Part shown: piece after piece, positions 1 through 6,999 of the stretch | How the letters are laid out: the number at the start of each line of letters is the position of its first letter | Numbering within the stretch: position 1 is the first letter of the stretch | Assembly (NCBI GenBank): GCA_903921835.1 | Contig: CAIXRL010000011.1 | Span: 1-11,650 of the forward strand | Reading direction: 5' to 3' | Length of the DNA: 11,650 nucleotides | DNA from: Candidatus Eiseniibacteriota bacterium | GTDB lineage: Bacteria > Eisenbacteria > RBG-16-71-46 | Made by a program: the position numbers and the translations under genes | Notes under the pieces: model-generated | Databases searched by the model: none | What the model was told of the DNA's origin: nothing | Seen by the model: the letters and a program-made list of their open reading frames with translations, nothing else

Positions 1-4
1 ACAG

Positions 5-685
5 TTGAAACGCGAGATCCCGCTGGTCCTGACGGCGCTGATCGGGGCGATCATGATCGCCGCGTTCTTCGTGCCGCACGAGTGGGTGAGCGTGCCGGCG
101 GACTACCTGCAGCAGTCGGCGGTGATCGTGGTCGCGTTCGGCTACGTGCTCGGCGGCGCGAACGTCTTCCGCGTGAACCTCGACGTCATCTTCCGCCGCC
201 AGCGCGACTGGCAGTACAAGCTCGTGCTCGTGCTCGGCATGGTCGTCACGCTGGTGTTCGGCCTGTTCGTCGACCGGGGCCGGTTCCAGGAGCCCGGGAC
301 GGTGTCGCTGTGGATCTACGACCACCTCTACGTGCCCATGAACGCCACCATGTTCGCGCTGCTGGCGTTCTACATCGCGTCCGCCGCGTTCCGCGCCTTC
401 CGCATCCGGTCCACCGAGGCCGCGCTGTTCGCGGTGGCGGCGCTCATCGTCATGATCGGCCGCGTGCCGGTGGGCGACTCGATCACGCGGGCGATCTTCG
501 ATCACCCGGGGTTCCCGCACGCGTTGCGCGCCCTGCGCCTGAGCGACCTGCAGCAGTGGGTGATGGACGTGCCCCAGAACGCCGCCAAGCGCGCCGTGCT
601 GATCGGCGCCGCCATGGGCGTGATGGCCACGGGGCTGCGCGTCATCCTGGGCATCGAGCGGGCCTACATGGGCGCGGGGGACTGA
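5..685 (+). CDS. Uncharacterised multi-pass membrane protein (first of a three-gene membrane module)
   Basis: I do not recognise a named family. The 226-residue product is very hydrophobic, with about six likely membrane segments near residues 5-24, 36-55, 72-90, 111-131, 137-155 and 195-215. Short charged loops separate them, including a basic RRQRDWQYK stretch at 64-72 that is probably cytoplasmic. There is no signal peptide, catalytic motif or transporter signature that I can name. The start taken is the TTG at position 5. It overlaps an out-of-frame TGA at 6-8 in a TTGA arrangement, which would be the stop of a coupled upstream gene, but the reading frame is open to the window edge and a start further left cannot be excluded. 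The next gene begins one base after this stop, so the two are almost certainly co-transcribed and may form one complex. The gene is real by codon pattern and coupling; its function is unknown. Confidence 0.8.
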   Translation: MKREIPLVLTALIGAIMIAAFFVPHEWVSVPADYLQQSAVIVVAFGYVLGGANVFRVNLDVIFRRQRDWQYKLVLVLGMVVTLVFGLFVDRGRFQEPGTVSLWIYDHLYVPMNATMFALLAFYIASAAFRAFRIRSTEAALFAVAALIVMIGRVPVGDSITRAIFDHPGFPHALRALRLSDLQQWVMDVPQNAAKRAVLIGAAMGVMATGLRVILGIERAYMGAGD

Positions 686-686
686 C

Positions 687-1526
687 GTGCCGATCGCCGT
701 CCTCGAGAAGCTCGACCGCCGCTGGCTCTTCCTGGTGCTGGGGCTGCTCGTCCTGGGGCCGCTGCTGTGGCCCATCGGCCTGCCGGTGGTGCCCTCCCGG
801 CCGGTCATCCAGTTCCGCGACGCGATCGCCGCGGTGCCGCAGGGAAGCACCGTGCTGATGTCGTGCGACTACGACCCCGCGTCGCGGCCCGAGCTGGTGC
901 CCATGACGGTCACGGCGCTGCGCCAGCTCTGGGACCGGCACTGCCGCGTGGTCGTCACCGTGCTGTGGAACGGCGGCCCCGCGCTCGTGGACCAGACGAT
1001 CGAGTCGGTGGCGAACGAGTACCGCGCGCGCGGCATCCGCCTCGTGGACGGCGTGGACTACGTGAACCTGGGGTACAAGTCGGGCAACGAGGCGGTCATG
1101 GTGCTCATGGGGCAGGGCGTGAAGAGCACGTTCCCGGTCGACCAGCACGGCCGCCCGACGTCCTCGCTGCCCATCCTGCGCGAGGTCCGGAACTACTCCA
1201 GCTTCGCCCTGCTCGTGAACATCTCGGCCGGCTACCCGGGCACCAAGGAGTGGGAGCAGCAGGTGAACTCGCGCTTCCACCTGCCGATGGTCTCCGGGTG
1301 CACGGCCGTGAGCGCCCCGGAGTACTACCCGTACCTGCAGTCGGGGCAGTTGCGCGGCATGCTGGGCGGCATGGCCGGCGCCGCGGAGTACGAGAAGCTG
1401 CGCGGCGAGCGCGGGCCGGCCACGCACGGCATGGATGCGCAGTCGCTCGCCCACCTGTTCATCGCCGCCTGCATCGTGCTCGGGAACGTGGTCCACTGGG
1501 GCCGCCGCCGGGGGGCCCGTCCATGA
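687..1526 (+). CDS. Uncharacterised membrane-anchored protein with large soluble domain between two membrane helices
   Basis: The 279-residue product has one hydrophobic helix near the N-terminus (about residues 12-31), a soluble domain of about 215 residues, and a second helix near 252-270 followed by a basic tail ending RRRGARP. By the positive-inside rule both ends should be cytoplasmic and the central domain extracytoplasmic. That domain looks alpha/beta, with alternating strand-like and helix-like stretches such as STVLMSCDYD at 54-63 and RVVVTVLWNGG at 87-97. It ends with a distinctive PEYYPYLQSGQLRGMLGGM segment at 211-229. It resembles conserved hypothetical proteins I associate with uncultivated high-GC bacteria, but I can assign no function. 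The start is GTG one base after the previous stop, and the stop overlaps the next gene's ATG (ATGA). The strict coupling on both sides suggests the three products act together. Confidence 0.8.
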   Translation: MPIAVLEKLDRRWLFLVLGLLVLGPLLWPIGLPVVPSRPVIQFRDAIAAVPQGSTVLMSCDYDPASRPELVPMTVTALRQLWDRHCRVVVTVLWNGGPALVDQTIESVANEYRARGIRLVDGVDYVNLGYKSGNEAVMVLMGQGVKSTFPVDQHGRPTSSLPILREVRNYSSFALLVNISAGYPGTKEWEQQVNSRFHLPMVSGCTAVSAPEYYPYLQSGQLRGMLGGMAGAAEYEKLRGERGPATHGMDAQSLAHLFIAACIVLGNVVHWGRRRGARP

Positions 1527-2197
1527 ACGTCTCGACCGATTTCGGCGTCTGGGTGGGCGCGCTGCTCACGCTGTTCATCTTCTCGTTCCTGTACAAGGAC
1601 AACCCGCTCTACAAGCTGGCCGAGCATCTCTTCGTCGGCGTCTCGGCGGGCTATTACATCGTCCTGAACTACTGGACCGTCATCCACGCCAACCTGGTCG
1701 AGCCCCTGGCCGCCGCGTTCGGCGGGCACCTGTCCGGCGGGCCGTTCCACGCGCAGCAGGGGGACTACCGAGCGTTCCTGGTGCTGCCCGGCCTGCTCGG
1801 CCTGCTGCTGTTCTCGCGGCTGTTCGCCCGGGCGGAGTGGCTGTCGCGGTGGTCGCTCGCGGTGATCATCGGCGTCTACGCGGGGCTCAAGACCACGGGC
1901 TTCGCGCAGGGCGACCTGGTCGCGCAGGTGCAGGCGAGCCTGCAGCCGCTGTGGATCGCCGGCCACTTCTGGGCGAGCGTGAACGCCATCCTCTTCACCG
2001 TCGGGCTGCTCACGTCGCTGCTCTTCTTCTACTACAGCCGCGAGCACAAGGGCGTGCTCGGCGGCGTGTCGCGCGTGGGCGTTTGGTTCCTCATGATCTC
2101 CTTCGGCGCCGGCTACGGGTACACCGTCATGTCGCGCGTCTCGCTCCTCATCGGTCGATTCCAGTACCTGATCGAGGACTGGTTGCACCTGCGGTGA
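1523..2197 (+). CDS. Uncharacterised multi-pass membrane protein (third of the module)
   Basis: The 224-residue product has about six likely membrane segments, near residues 8-24, 35-56, 84-101, 108-124, 148-171 and 182-204. A conserved-looking motif, YKDNPLYKLAEHLFVGVSAG, runs from residue 24 to 43 at the junction of the first loop and second helix. It is the kind of charged and aromatic signature that would help find homologues. The ATG start lies in a four-base ATGA overlap with the upstream stop, a sign of translational coupling. The trio therefore has the layout of two polytopic proteins flanking one protein with a large extracytoplasmic domain. No ATPase, kinase or known transport signature accompanies it in the window. 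The function is unknown; a membrane complex of the three is inferred from gene order only. Confidence 0.8.
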   Translation: MNVSTDFGVWVGALLTLFIFSFLYKDNPLYKLAEHLFVGVSAGYYIVLNYWTVIHANLVEPLAAAFGGHLSGGPFHAQQGDYRAFLVLPGLLGLLLFSRLFARAEWLSRWSLAVIIGVYAGLKTTGFAQGDLVAQVQASLQPLWIAGHFWASVNAILFTVGLLTSLLFFYYSREHKGVLGGVSRVGVWFLMISFGAGYGYTVMSRVSLLIGRFQYLIEDWLHLR

Positions 2198-2214
2198 GCC
2201 CCTGCGTCCGGCGC

Positions 2215-2219
2215 AGGAG
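2215..2219 (+). promoter_or_regulatory. Ribosome binding site for the lipoate ligase family gene
   Basis: AGGAG lies nine bases before the GTG at 2229 and supports that start over internal ATGs. Confidence 0.55.
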
Positions 2220-2228
2220 CGCACACCC

Positions 2229-2990
2229 GTGATCCTCTGGTGCGACGGCGCGCACGGTCCGCGCGAGAACATGCGCCGCGATGCGGCGCTGCTCGACGCC
2301 ATGGCGGGCGGGCGCCTCTCCACACCCGTGCTGCGCCTGTTCACGTTCGACCCCGCCGGGATCACGCTGGGCCACAGCCAGGTGCCGGCGCGCGAGCTTG
2401 ACCTGGACCGCGCCGCCGCGGACGGGATCGAATGGGCCGTGCGGCCGACGGGCGGGCGCGCCATCTTCCACGAGCAGGAGTGGACGTTCTCGTTCGCCAT
2501 GCCACTTCGCGAGCACGACGGCACCGCGGCCGCCACCGACGCCTACGCCCGCACGTGCGCGCTGCTGGCCGGCGCCCTGCGCGCGTTGGGCGTGCCGGTG
2601 GAGTTCTCGCCCGGCAGCCCGCGCGGCGTCGGCTCGCCGCGCGCCGCGGGCGGCCCTGCGTCCCCATGCTTCGCCAGCGCGGCGCGCAGCGAGTTGACGC
2701 TGGCGGGCCGCAAGTTCGCGGGCGTCGCCCAGCGCCACGTCCGCGGAGCGCTGCTCCAGCAGGGGAGCCTGCTGCTCGGGGACGGCCATCTGCGCCTGGC
2801 CGACTACCTGCGCCTCGAACCGCGGGCCCGCGAGTCGGCGCGCGCGGCGCTCGCCGCCGCCACGGCGCACGCGGGCGGCGTGCTGGGGGTGGCGGCCCCG
2901 CTGGAACGCCTCGCGGCTGCGATCGGGCCGATCGCCCGGCCGCGCGAACATCTCCACGGGGAAGCGGGCGCGCGGGTGCTGGGGATCTGA
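2229..2990 (+). CDS. Lipoate-protein ligase / octanoyltransferase family enzyme (LipM/LipL-like)
   Basis: This is a member of the BPL/LplA/LipB fold family, which attaches octanoyl or lipoyl groups to lipoyl domains of 2-oxoacid dehydrogenases and the glycine cleavage H protein in the cytoplasm. The sequence shows the ligand-binding motif RPTGGRAIFH at residues 72-81, then PCFASAARSELTLAGRKFAG at 146-165 and LLQQGSLLLGD at 175-185. K162 is in the place of the family's conserved lysine. C147, in the PCF motif, matches the cysteine that LipM and LipL use as the acyl-thioester nucleophile, which ATP-dependent LplA lacks. That favours an acyltransferase, but LipM and LipL cannot be told apart here. 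The length of 253 residues suits either. A Gly/Pro/Ala-rich stretch at about 128-145 precedes C147. The gene starts at GTG 31 bases after the membrane trio, so it may share that transcript, with no lipoylated target nearby. Confidence 0.85.
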   Translation: MILWCDGAHGPRENMRRDAALLDAMAGGRLSTPVLRLFTFDPAGITLGHSQVPARELDLDRAAADGIEWAVRPTGGRAIFHEQEWTFSFAMPLREHDGTAAATDAYARTCALLAGALRALGVPVEFSPGSPRGVGSPRAAGGPASPCFASAARSELTLAGRKFAGVAQRHVRGALLQQGSLLLGDGHLRLADYLRLEPRARESARAALAAATAHAGGVLGVAAPLERLAAAIGPIARPREHLHGEAGARVLGI

Positions 2991-2993
2991 CCC

Positions 2994-3013
2994 GGCGCCA
3001 CGCCGGCGGCGCC
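2994..3013 (+). terminator. Weak hairpin after the lipoate ligase gene
   Basis: Two copies of GGCGCC (2994-2999 and 3008-3013) can pair as a 6-bp stem around an 8-base loop just after the stop at 2990. No T run follows, so termination here is only possible. The hairpin ends two bases before the candidate promoter of the transporter operon. Confidence 0.25.
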
Positions 3014-3015
3014 CG

Positions 3016-3045
3016 TTGCTTCGCGGCGCGTGCGGTTCCTATACT
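3016..3045 (+). promoter_or_regulatory. Candidate sigma70-like promoter of the peptide ABC transporter operon
   Basis: A -35-like TTGCTT (3016-3021) is separated by 18 bases from a -10-like TATACT (3040-3045), which matches five of six consensus bases. This AT-rich hexamer stands out strongly in such GC-rich DNA. Transcription would start near 3052, giving a leader of about 37 bases to the GTG at 3089. It sits exactly at the boundary between the lipoate ligase gene and the transporter operon. Confidence 0.6.
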
Positions 3046-3078
3046 GGACGCCGTCGTGGAGAAGCGGGCATCCCATCT

Positions 3079-3083
3079 GGAGG
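3079..3083 (+). promoter_or_regulatory. Ribosome binding site deciding the substrate-binding protein start
   Basis: A strong GGAGG lies five bases before the GTG at 3089. The reading frame is open far upstream, to 2432, across the lipoate ligase gene. This site and the lipoprotein signal that follows show that translation starts at 3089. Confidence 0.75.
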
Positions 3084-3088
3084 CGGCT

Positions 3089-4930
3089 GTGACGCGAAGG
3101 AAGCTCGAGGCGACGCGTGCGTGCGTGTGCGTGCTGCTGGTCATGGCTCTCGCCGGATGTGGAAGGGCGCCGGTCGGGCGATCGGCGTTCGTGGACCACA
3201 ACCCGCTGCCGCCGGACACCATGACCGCCCGCATGGACGAGCCGGGCGAGCACGGCGGGCGGTTCGTCGTGGGCGCGACCTCGAGCCCGAAGACCTTGAA
3301 CGCGCTCATCGCCAACGAGCAGAACTCCAACGACGTCTGCAACCTGCTCTACGACTCGCTGACCGGGACGGACAACACGACGCAGGAGGACATTCCGGCG
3401 CTGGCAAAGTCGTGGAAGTGGAGTTCGGACGGCTGCACCGTGACCTTCCAACTGCGTCGCGGCGCGCGGTTTTCCGACGGGCACCCGATCACCGCGGAGG
3501 ACGTGAAGTTCAGCTTCGACGTTGCCACGGACGACTCGCTTCCCACCGTGGGCAAGGACGGCCTGAGCTACGTGGATCCCGCGACGGGCCGCCACGCGAA
3601 GTTCCGTTTCGAGGTCCTGGACTCGCTGCGCTTCTCGGTCACGTCCCCGAAGCCCTACGCGATGATGCTCTCGTCGGTGGGCGCGGTGCGCATTCTGCCG
3701 AAGCACGTGCTGGAATCCGCGTGGAAGTCGGGGCGCTTCGTCTCGGCGTACGGGATCGGCACGCCGCCGGCGCAGCTGGTCACCAGCGGGGCGTGGCGGC
3801 TGTCGGAGTTCGTGACGGACCAGAAGGTCGTCCTGGAGCGCAATCCGTGGTGGTACGGCGTGGACGCCAGGGGCAGGCGGCTGCCGTACCTCGACCAGGT
3901 CGTGTTCGTCATCGCCAGGGACCAGAACGTCGCCGCAATGAAGTTCCACGCGGGCGAGCTCGACGGCCTCGACAACGTCCGCCCGGAGGACTACCGCGGC
4001 TACGAGCAGGCGCGCGAGCGGGAGCAGTACACGTTCTACGACATCGGCCCGTCCCTCAACACGAACTTCCTCTGGTTCAACCTGAACCTCGCCGGGAGCG
4101 ATACCGCGGGAGTCAGGGCGGGCCAGCCCCTCGTGGGACCCGTGAAGTTCGCGTGGTTCGACAACCCGGTGTTCCGGCGCGCGGTTTCCATGGCCATCGA
4201 CCGCGACGCTCTCATCCGCGGACCGTTCCGCGGCTACGCGATCAAGAACTGGCAGCTGCTCACCCGGGGCAGCCGCGTGTGGAACGACACGACGGTCACG
4301 GGGGACGACTACGACCCCGCGGGCGCCCGCAGGCTGCTTGCGGGCCTCGGCTGGCGGGACCGCAACGGGGATGGCGTGATCGAGGATGCGAAGGGGAACC
4401 CGGTGCGGTTCTCGATGATGACGAACGCGGACAACACGGTCCGCATGGACATGCTGACCCTGATCGTGGACGACCTCGCGAAGATCGGCATCCGGGTGAC
4501 CCCCGCGCCGCTGGAGATGTCCGCGCTGCTCGGGCACACCCGCTCCGACCTGCGCTACGACGCCTGCCTGCTCGGCCTGGGCTCGGCATCTCCGGCCGAT
4601 CCCGGCATGTACCCCAACGTGATCAAGTCGTCGGGTCTCACGCACTACTGGCGCAGCCGCCAGCCCGTGCCATCGACGCCCGAGGAAGCGCGCATGGACG
4701 CGCTCTTCGAGCGCAACGTGTACACGGCCGACCTGCAGGTCCGGCATCGCACATACCACGATATCGCCGCGCTCATGAACCAGCAGGCGTGGTTCGTCTG
4801 GCTGCCCACACAGCTCATGCGCCTGCCCGTGCGCGCCCGGTTCGGCAACGTGCACCCGACACCCATTCCGAACCGCATCCTGTGGAACGCCGATCGCGTG
4901 TTCGTGAGGCGGACGGCCGGGGCGAACTGA
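3089..4930 (+). CDS. Peptide/opine-type ABC transporter substrate-binding lipoprotein (SBP_bac_5 family)
   Basis: This is the extracytoplasmic solute receptor of the ABC importer encoded downstream. The 613-residue product begins with a lipoprotein signal: basic n-region, hydrophobic core VCVLLVMA and lipobox LAGC with C24 as the lipidated residue. The family hallmark RRGARFSDGHPITAEDVKF spans 123-141. The NPVFRRAVSMAIDRDAL motif lies at about 359-375. A DRNGDGVIED stretch at 424-433 resembles a calcium-binding loop and often occurs in this family as I recall it. The protein is longer than E. coli DppA/OppA, which are about 540 residues, mainly in the N-terminal linker and internal loops. Gene order immediately before two permeases and two ATPases supports an importer. 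Substrate cannot be read from sequence: dipeptides, oligopeptides, opines, oligosaccharides and nickel complexes all occur in this family. The start is GTG, chosen from the ribosome site and signal peptide. Confidence 0.92.
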   Translation: MTRRKLEATRACVCVLLVMALAGCGRAPVGRSAFVDHNPLPPDTMTARMDEPGEHGGRFVVGATSSPKTLNALIANEQNSNDVCNLLYDSLTGTDNTTQEDIPALAKSWKWSSDGCTVTFQLRRGARFSDGHPITAEDVKFSFDVATDDSLPTVGKDGLSYVDPATGRHAKFRFEVLDSLRFSVTSPKPYAMMLSSVGAVRILPKHVLESAWKSGRFVSAYGIGTPPAQLVTSGAWRLSEFVTDQKVVLERNPWWYGVDARGRRLPYLDQVVFVIARDQNVAAMKFHAGELDGLDNVRPEDYRGYEQAREREQYTFYDIGPSLNTNFLWFNLNLAGSDTAGVRAGQPLVGPVKFAWFDNPVFRRAVSMAIDRDALIRGPFRGYAIKNWQLLTRGSRVWNDTTVTGDDYDPAGARRLLAGLGWRDRNGDGVIEDAKGNPVRFSMMTNADNTVRMDMLTLIVDDLAKIGIRVTPAPLEMSALLGHTRSDLRYDACLLGLGSASPADPGMYPNVIKSSGLTHYWRSRQPVPSTPEEARMDALFERNVYTADLQVRHRTYHDIAALMNQQAWFVWLPTQLMRLPVRARFGNVHPTPIPNRILWNADRVFVRRTAGAN

Positions 4931-4940
4931 GTCGCCACCG

Positions 4941-5909
4941 ATGAGGGCCCTCGTCCTGCGGCGCCTGCTGCACGTGATCCCGCTGCTGCTCGGGATCTCG
5001 GCGTTGACGTTCCTGCTCCTGCACCTCGCGCCGGGGGATCCCTTCGCCGCCATGGCGGAGAACCCGCAGATCTCGGCCGAGACCCTGGCGCGGATGCGGC
5101 ACGACTTCGGGCTGGACCGCCCCGCGTGGGTCCAGTACCTGCTCTACCTGAGGAACATCGCGCTGCGGGGCGACTTCGGGCAGTCGTTCGCGTATCACCA
5201 GCCCGTCGCCCGGGTGCTGTTCGCCCGGCTCGGCAACACACTGCTGCTCGCGGGCGCCGCCGCGCTGGTGACGTGGGGGCTGGCCATTCCGCTCGGCGTG
5301 CTCGCCGCGGTGCGCACGCGCACATGGGTGGACCGCACGCTGTCGCTGGTGGCGTTCGCGGGGCTCTCGGTTCCGGAGGTGATCTCCGGGCTGGCGCTGC
5401 TCTACCTCGCGGCGCGCACCGGCTGGTTCCCCATCGGCGGCATGCACTCGCTCGATGCGGGTGAGCTGGGTGCGTGGGGCCGCTTCGTGGACCTGCTGCG
5501 CCACCTGGTCCTGCCGGCGCTGGTCGTGGGGATCGTGCCGCTCGCGAGCCGGATGCGCCAGATGCGCGCCGGCATGCTCGACGTGCTGTCGCTCGACTAC
5601 GTGACGACCGCGCGCGCGAAGGGCCTTCCGGAGCCGGCGGTGATCGGCCGGCACGCGCTGCGCACCGCGCTCAACCCGATGATCACGCTCTTCGGCCTCA
5701 CGCTCGGATCGCTCCTCTCGGGTTCCTTCATCGCGGAGTTCATCTTCAATTGGCCGGGGCTCGGGACGATCACCCTCGAGGCCATCCAGCGCCAGGACCA
5801 GTACGTCGTGCTCGGGGCCGTGACCATGGCGGCCACCGTGCTCGTGCTGGGCAACCTGGTCGCGGACGTGCTGCTCGCGATCGCGGATCCGCGGATCGCG
5901 CATGAGTGA
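4941..5909 (+). CDS. dppB: Peptide-type ABC transporter permease, DppB/OppB family
   Basis: This is an inner-membrane permease of the importer, pairing with the DppC-type subunit. The 322-residue product has the expected architecture: an N-terminal helix (about 8-30) followed by APGDP at 30-34, a periplasmic segment with FGLDRP at 56-61 and GDFGQS at 77-82, then the binding-protein-dependent transport core from about 95. The cytoplasmic EAA loop, which docks on the ATPase, is seen as DYVTTARAKGLPEPAVIGRH at 219-238. NWPGLG at 270-275 and the C-terminal ADPRI at 315-319 are further DppB hallmarks. Length is normal. It begins 10 bases after the binding-protein stop without a strong ribosome site and overlaps the next gene by eight bases. 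The symbol indicates family; substrate is not established. Confidence 0.94.
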   Translation: MRALVLRRLLHVIPLLLGISALTFLLLHLAPGDPFAAMAENPQISAETLARMRHDFGLDRPAWVQYLLYLRNIALRGDFGQSFAYHQPVARVLFARLGNTLLLAGAAALVTWGLAIPLGVLAAVRTRTWVDRTLSLVAFAGLSVPEVISGLALLYLAARTGWFPIGGMHSLDAGELGAWGRFVDLLRHLVLPALVVGIVPLASRMRQMRAGMLDVLSLDYVTTARAKGLPEPAVIGRHALRTALNPMITLFGLTLGSLLSGSFIAEFIFNWPGLGTITLEAIQRQDQYVVLGAVTMAATVLVLGNLVADVLLAIADPRIAHE

Positions 5910-6999
5910 CCCCGCCGGCGTCCGCGTCGTGACGGGGGGGCGCGCCTGGCGCGCCCTGGCGGCCAACCGCGTGGCCATGGCCGGAGCCGCGCTGCTCGCG
6001 CTGCTCTATGCGCTCGCGCTCCTGGCGCCGTTCCTCGCGCCGTATGGCGAGAACGACATCGATCGCGCGCGCTTCTGCCACCCGCCGACCACGGTCCACT
6101 GGCGGAGCGTCACGGGTCGCTTCGGGCCCTTCGTCCGCGCGACCCGGGTGGCGGATCCGGCCGCCCTGCGCTACGTCGAGGTGCCCGCGGGCGAGCTGCC
6201 GCTGCGCTGGTTCGTTCGTGGCGCGCCGTACCGCCTGCTGGGGCTCGTGCCCTGCGAGCGCCACCTGTTCGGCGTGGCCGCGCCAGGCCGCGTCCTCCTG
6301 CTCGGCGCCGACCCACTGGGCCGCTGCGAGTTGACGCGCCTGCTCTACGGCGCACAGGTGTCGCTGACCGTCGGCCTGGTCGGCATCCTGATCTCGTTCA
6401 CGCTCGGCATGCTGTTCGGCGGGATCGCGGGCTACTGGGGCGGGATCGCGGACGTGCTGATGATGCGCGGCACCGAGGTGCTGCTCAGCGTGCCCGCCCT
6501 CTACCTGGTTCTGGCGCTGCGGGGCGCGTTCCCGGTGGACATGCCCAGCCGGCGCGTCTACCTCGGCATCGTCGCCATCCTTGCGCTGGTCGGGTGGGCG
6601 GGACTGGCGCGTGTCATCCGCGGGATGGTGCTCGCGATTCGCGGGGCGGACTACGTCCTCGCCGCGGAGGCGCTGGGGATGAGCCGCTGGCGCGTGCTGG
6701 TGCGGCACATCCTGCCCAACACGCTGTCGTTCGTGATCGTGGCGGCGACTGTCGCGGTTCCCGGGTACATTCTGGGCGAGGTGTTCCTGTCGTTCCTCGG
6801 CATGGGCGTGCAGGAGCCCGCTGCGTCGTGGGGCAACATGCTGCAGCAGTCGCGCAATCTCGACGTGATGGTGAACTACCCCTGGATGCTCTTCGCGCCC
6901 GCGGCGGCGATCTTCGTCACCGTGCTGGCGTTCAACTTCTTCGGCGACGGGCTGCGGGACGCGCTGGATCCGCGCCAGGGGCCGGGAGGGAACCGATGA
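5902..6999 (+). CDS. dppC: Peptide-type ABC transporter permease, DppC/OppC family, with extended periplasmic loop
   Basis: This is the second permease subunit. It has an N-terminal helix at about 25-46 and the transport core from about 136, with GADPLGRCELTRLLYGAQVS at 135-154. The EAA loop (ADYVLAAEALGMSRWRVLVR) spans 249-268, GEVFLSFLGMGV lies at 292-303, and the terminal FGDGLRDALDPR is at 347-358. At 365 residues it is longer than typical DppC, which is about 300. The extra length sits between helix 1 and the core (about 48-134), containing HPPTTVHW at 60-67 and RWFVRGAPYRLLG at 102-114. I recall similar long-loop versions from several phyla, so this is probably a subfamily trait and not an error. 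The usual LGRD motif reads LGRC here (C142). The gene overlaps its upstream neighbour by eight bases and the next by ATGA. Confidence 0.93.
   Translation: MSDPAGVRVVTGGRAWRALAANRVAMAGAALLALLYALALLAPFLAPYGENDIDRARFCHPPTTVHWRSVTGRFGPFVRATRVADPAALRYVEVPAGELPLRWFVRGAPYRLLGLVPCERHLFGVAAPGRVLLLGADPLGRCELTRLLYGAQVSLTVGLVGILISFTLGMLFGGIAGYWGGIADVLMMRGTEVLLSVPALYLVLALRGAFPVDMPSRRVYLGIVAILALVGWAGLARVIRGMVLAIRGADYVLAAEALGMSRWRVLVRHILPNTLSFVIVAATVAVPGYILGEVFLSFLGMGVQEPAASWGNMLQQSRNLDVMVNYPWMLFAPAAAIFVTVLAFNFFGDGLRDALDPRQGPGGNR

Noticed and set aside
2432..3088. Upstream open extension of the substrate-binding protein frame
   Set aside because: The frame stays open through the lipoate ligase gene because of high GC content. 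The lipoprotein signal and GGAGG site fix the true start at 3089.
2804..5053. Very long minus-strand open frame opposite the substrate-binding protein
   Set aside because: It is an antisense shadow of a well-recognised gene, rich in His/Arg/Val with no domain pattern. GC-rich coding DNA produces such frames routinely.
5884..5895. 12-bp palindrome CGCGGATCCGCG at the dppB/dppC junction
   Set aside because: It lies inside coding sequence for the conserved ADPRI tail and is explained by codon choice in GC-rich DNA.
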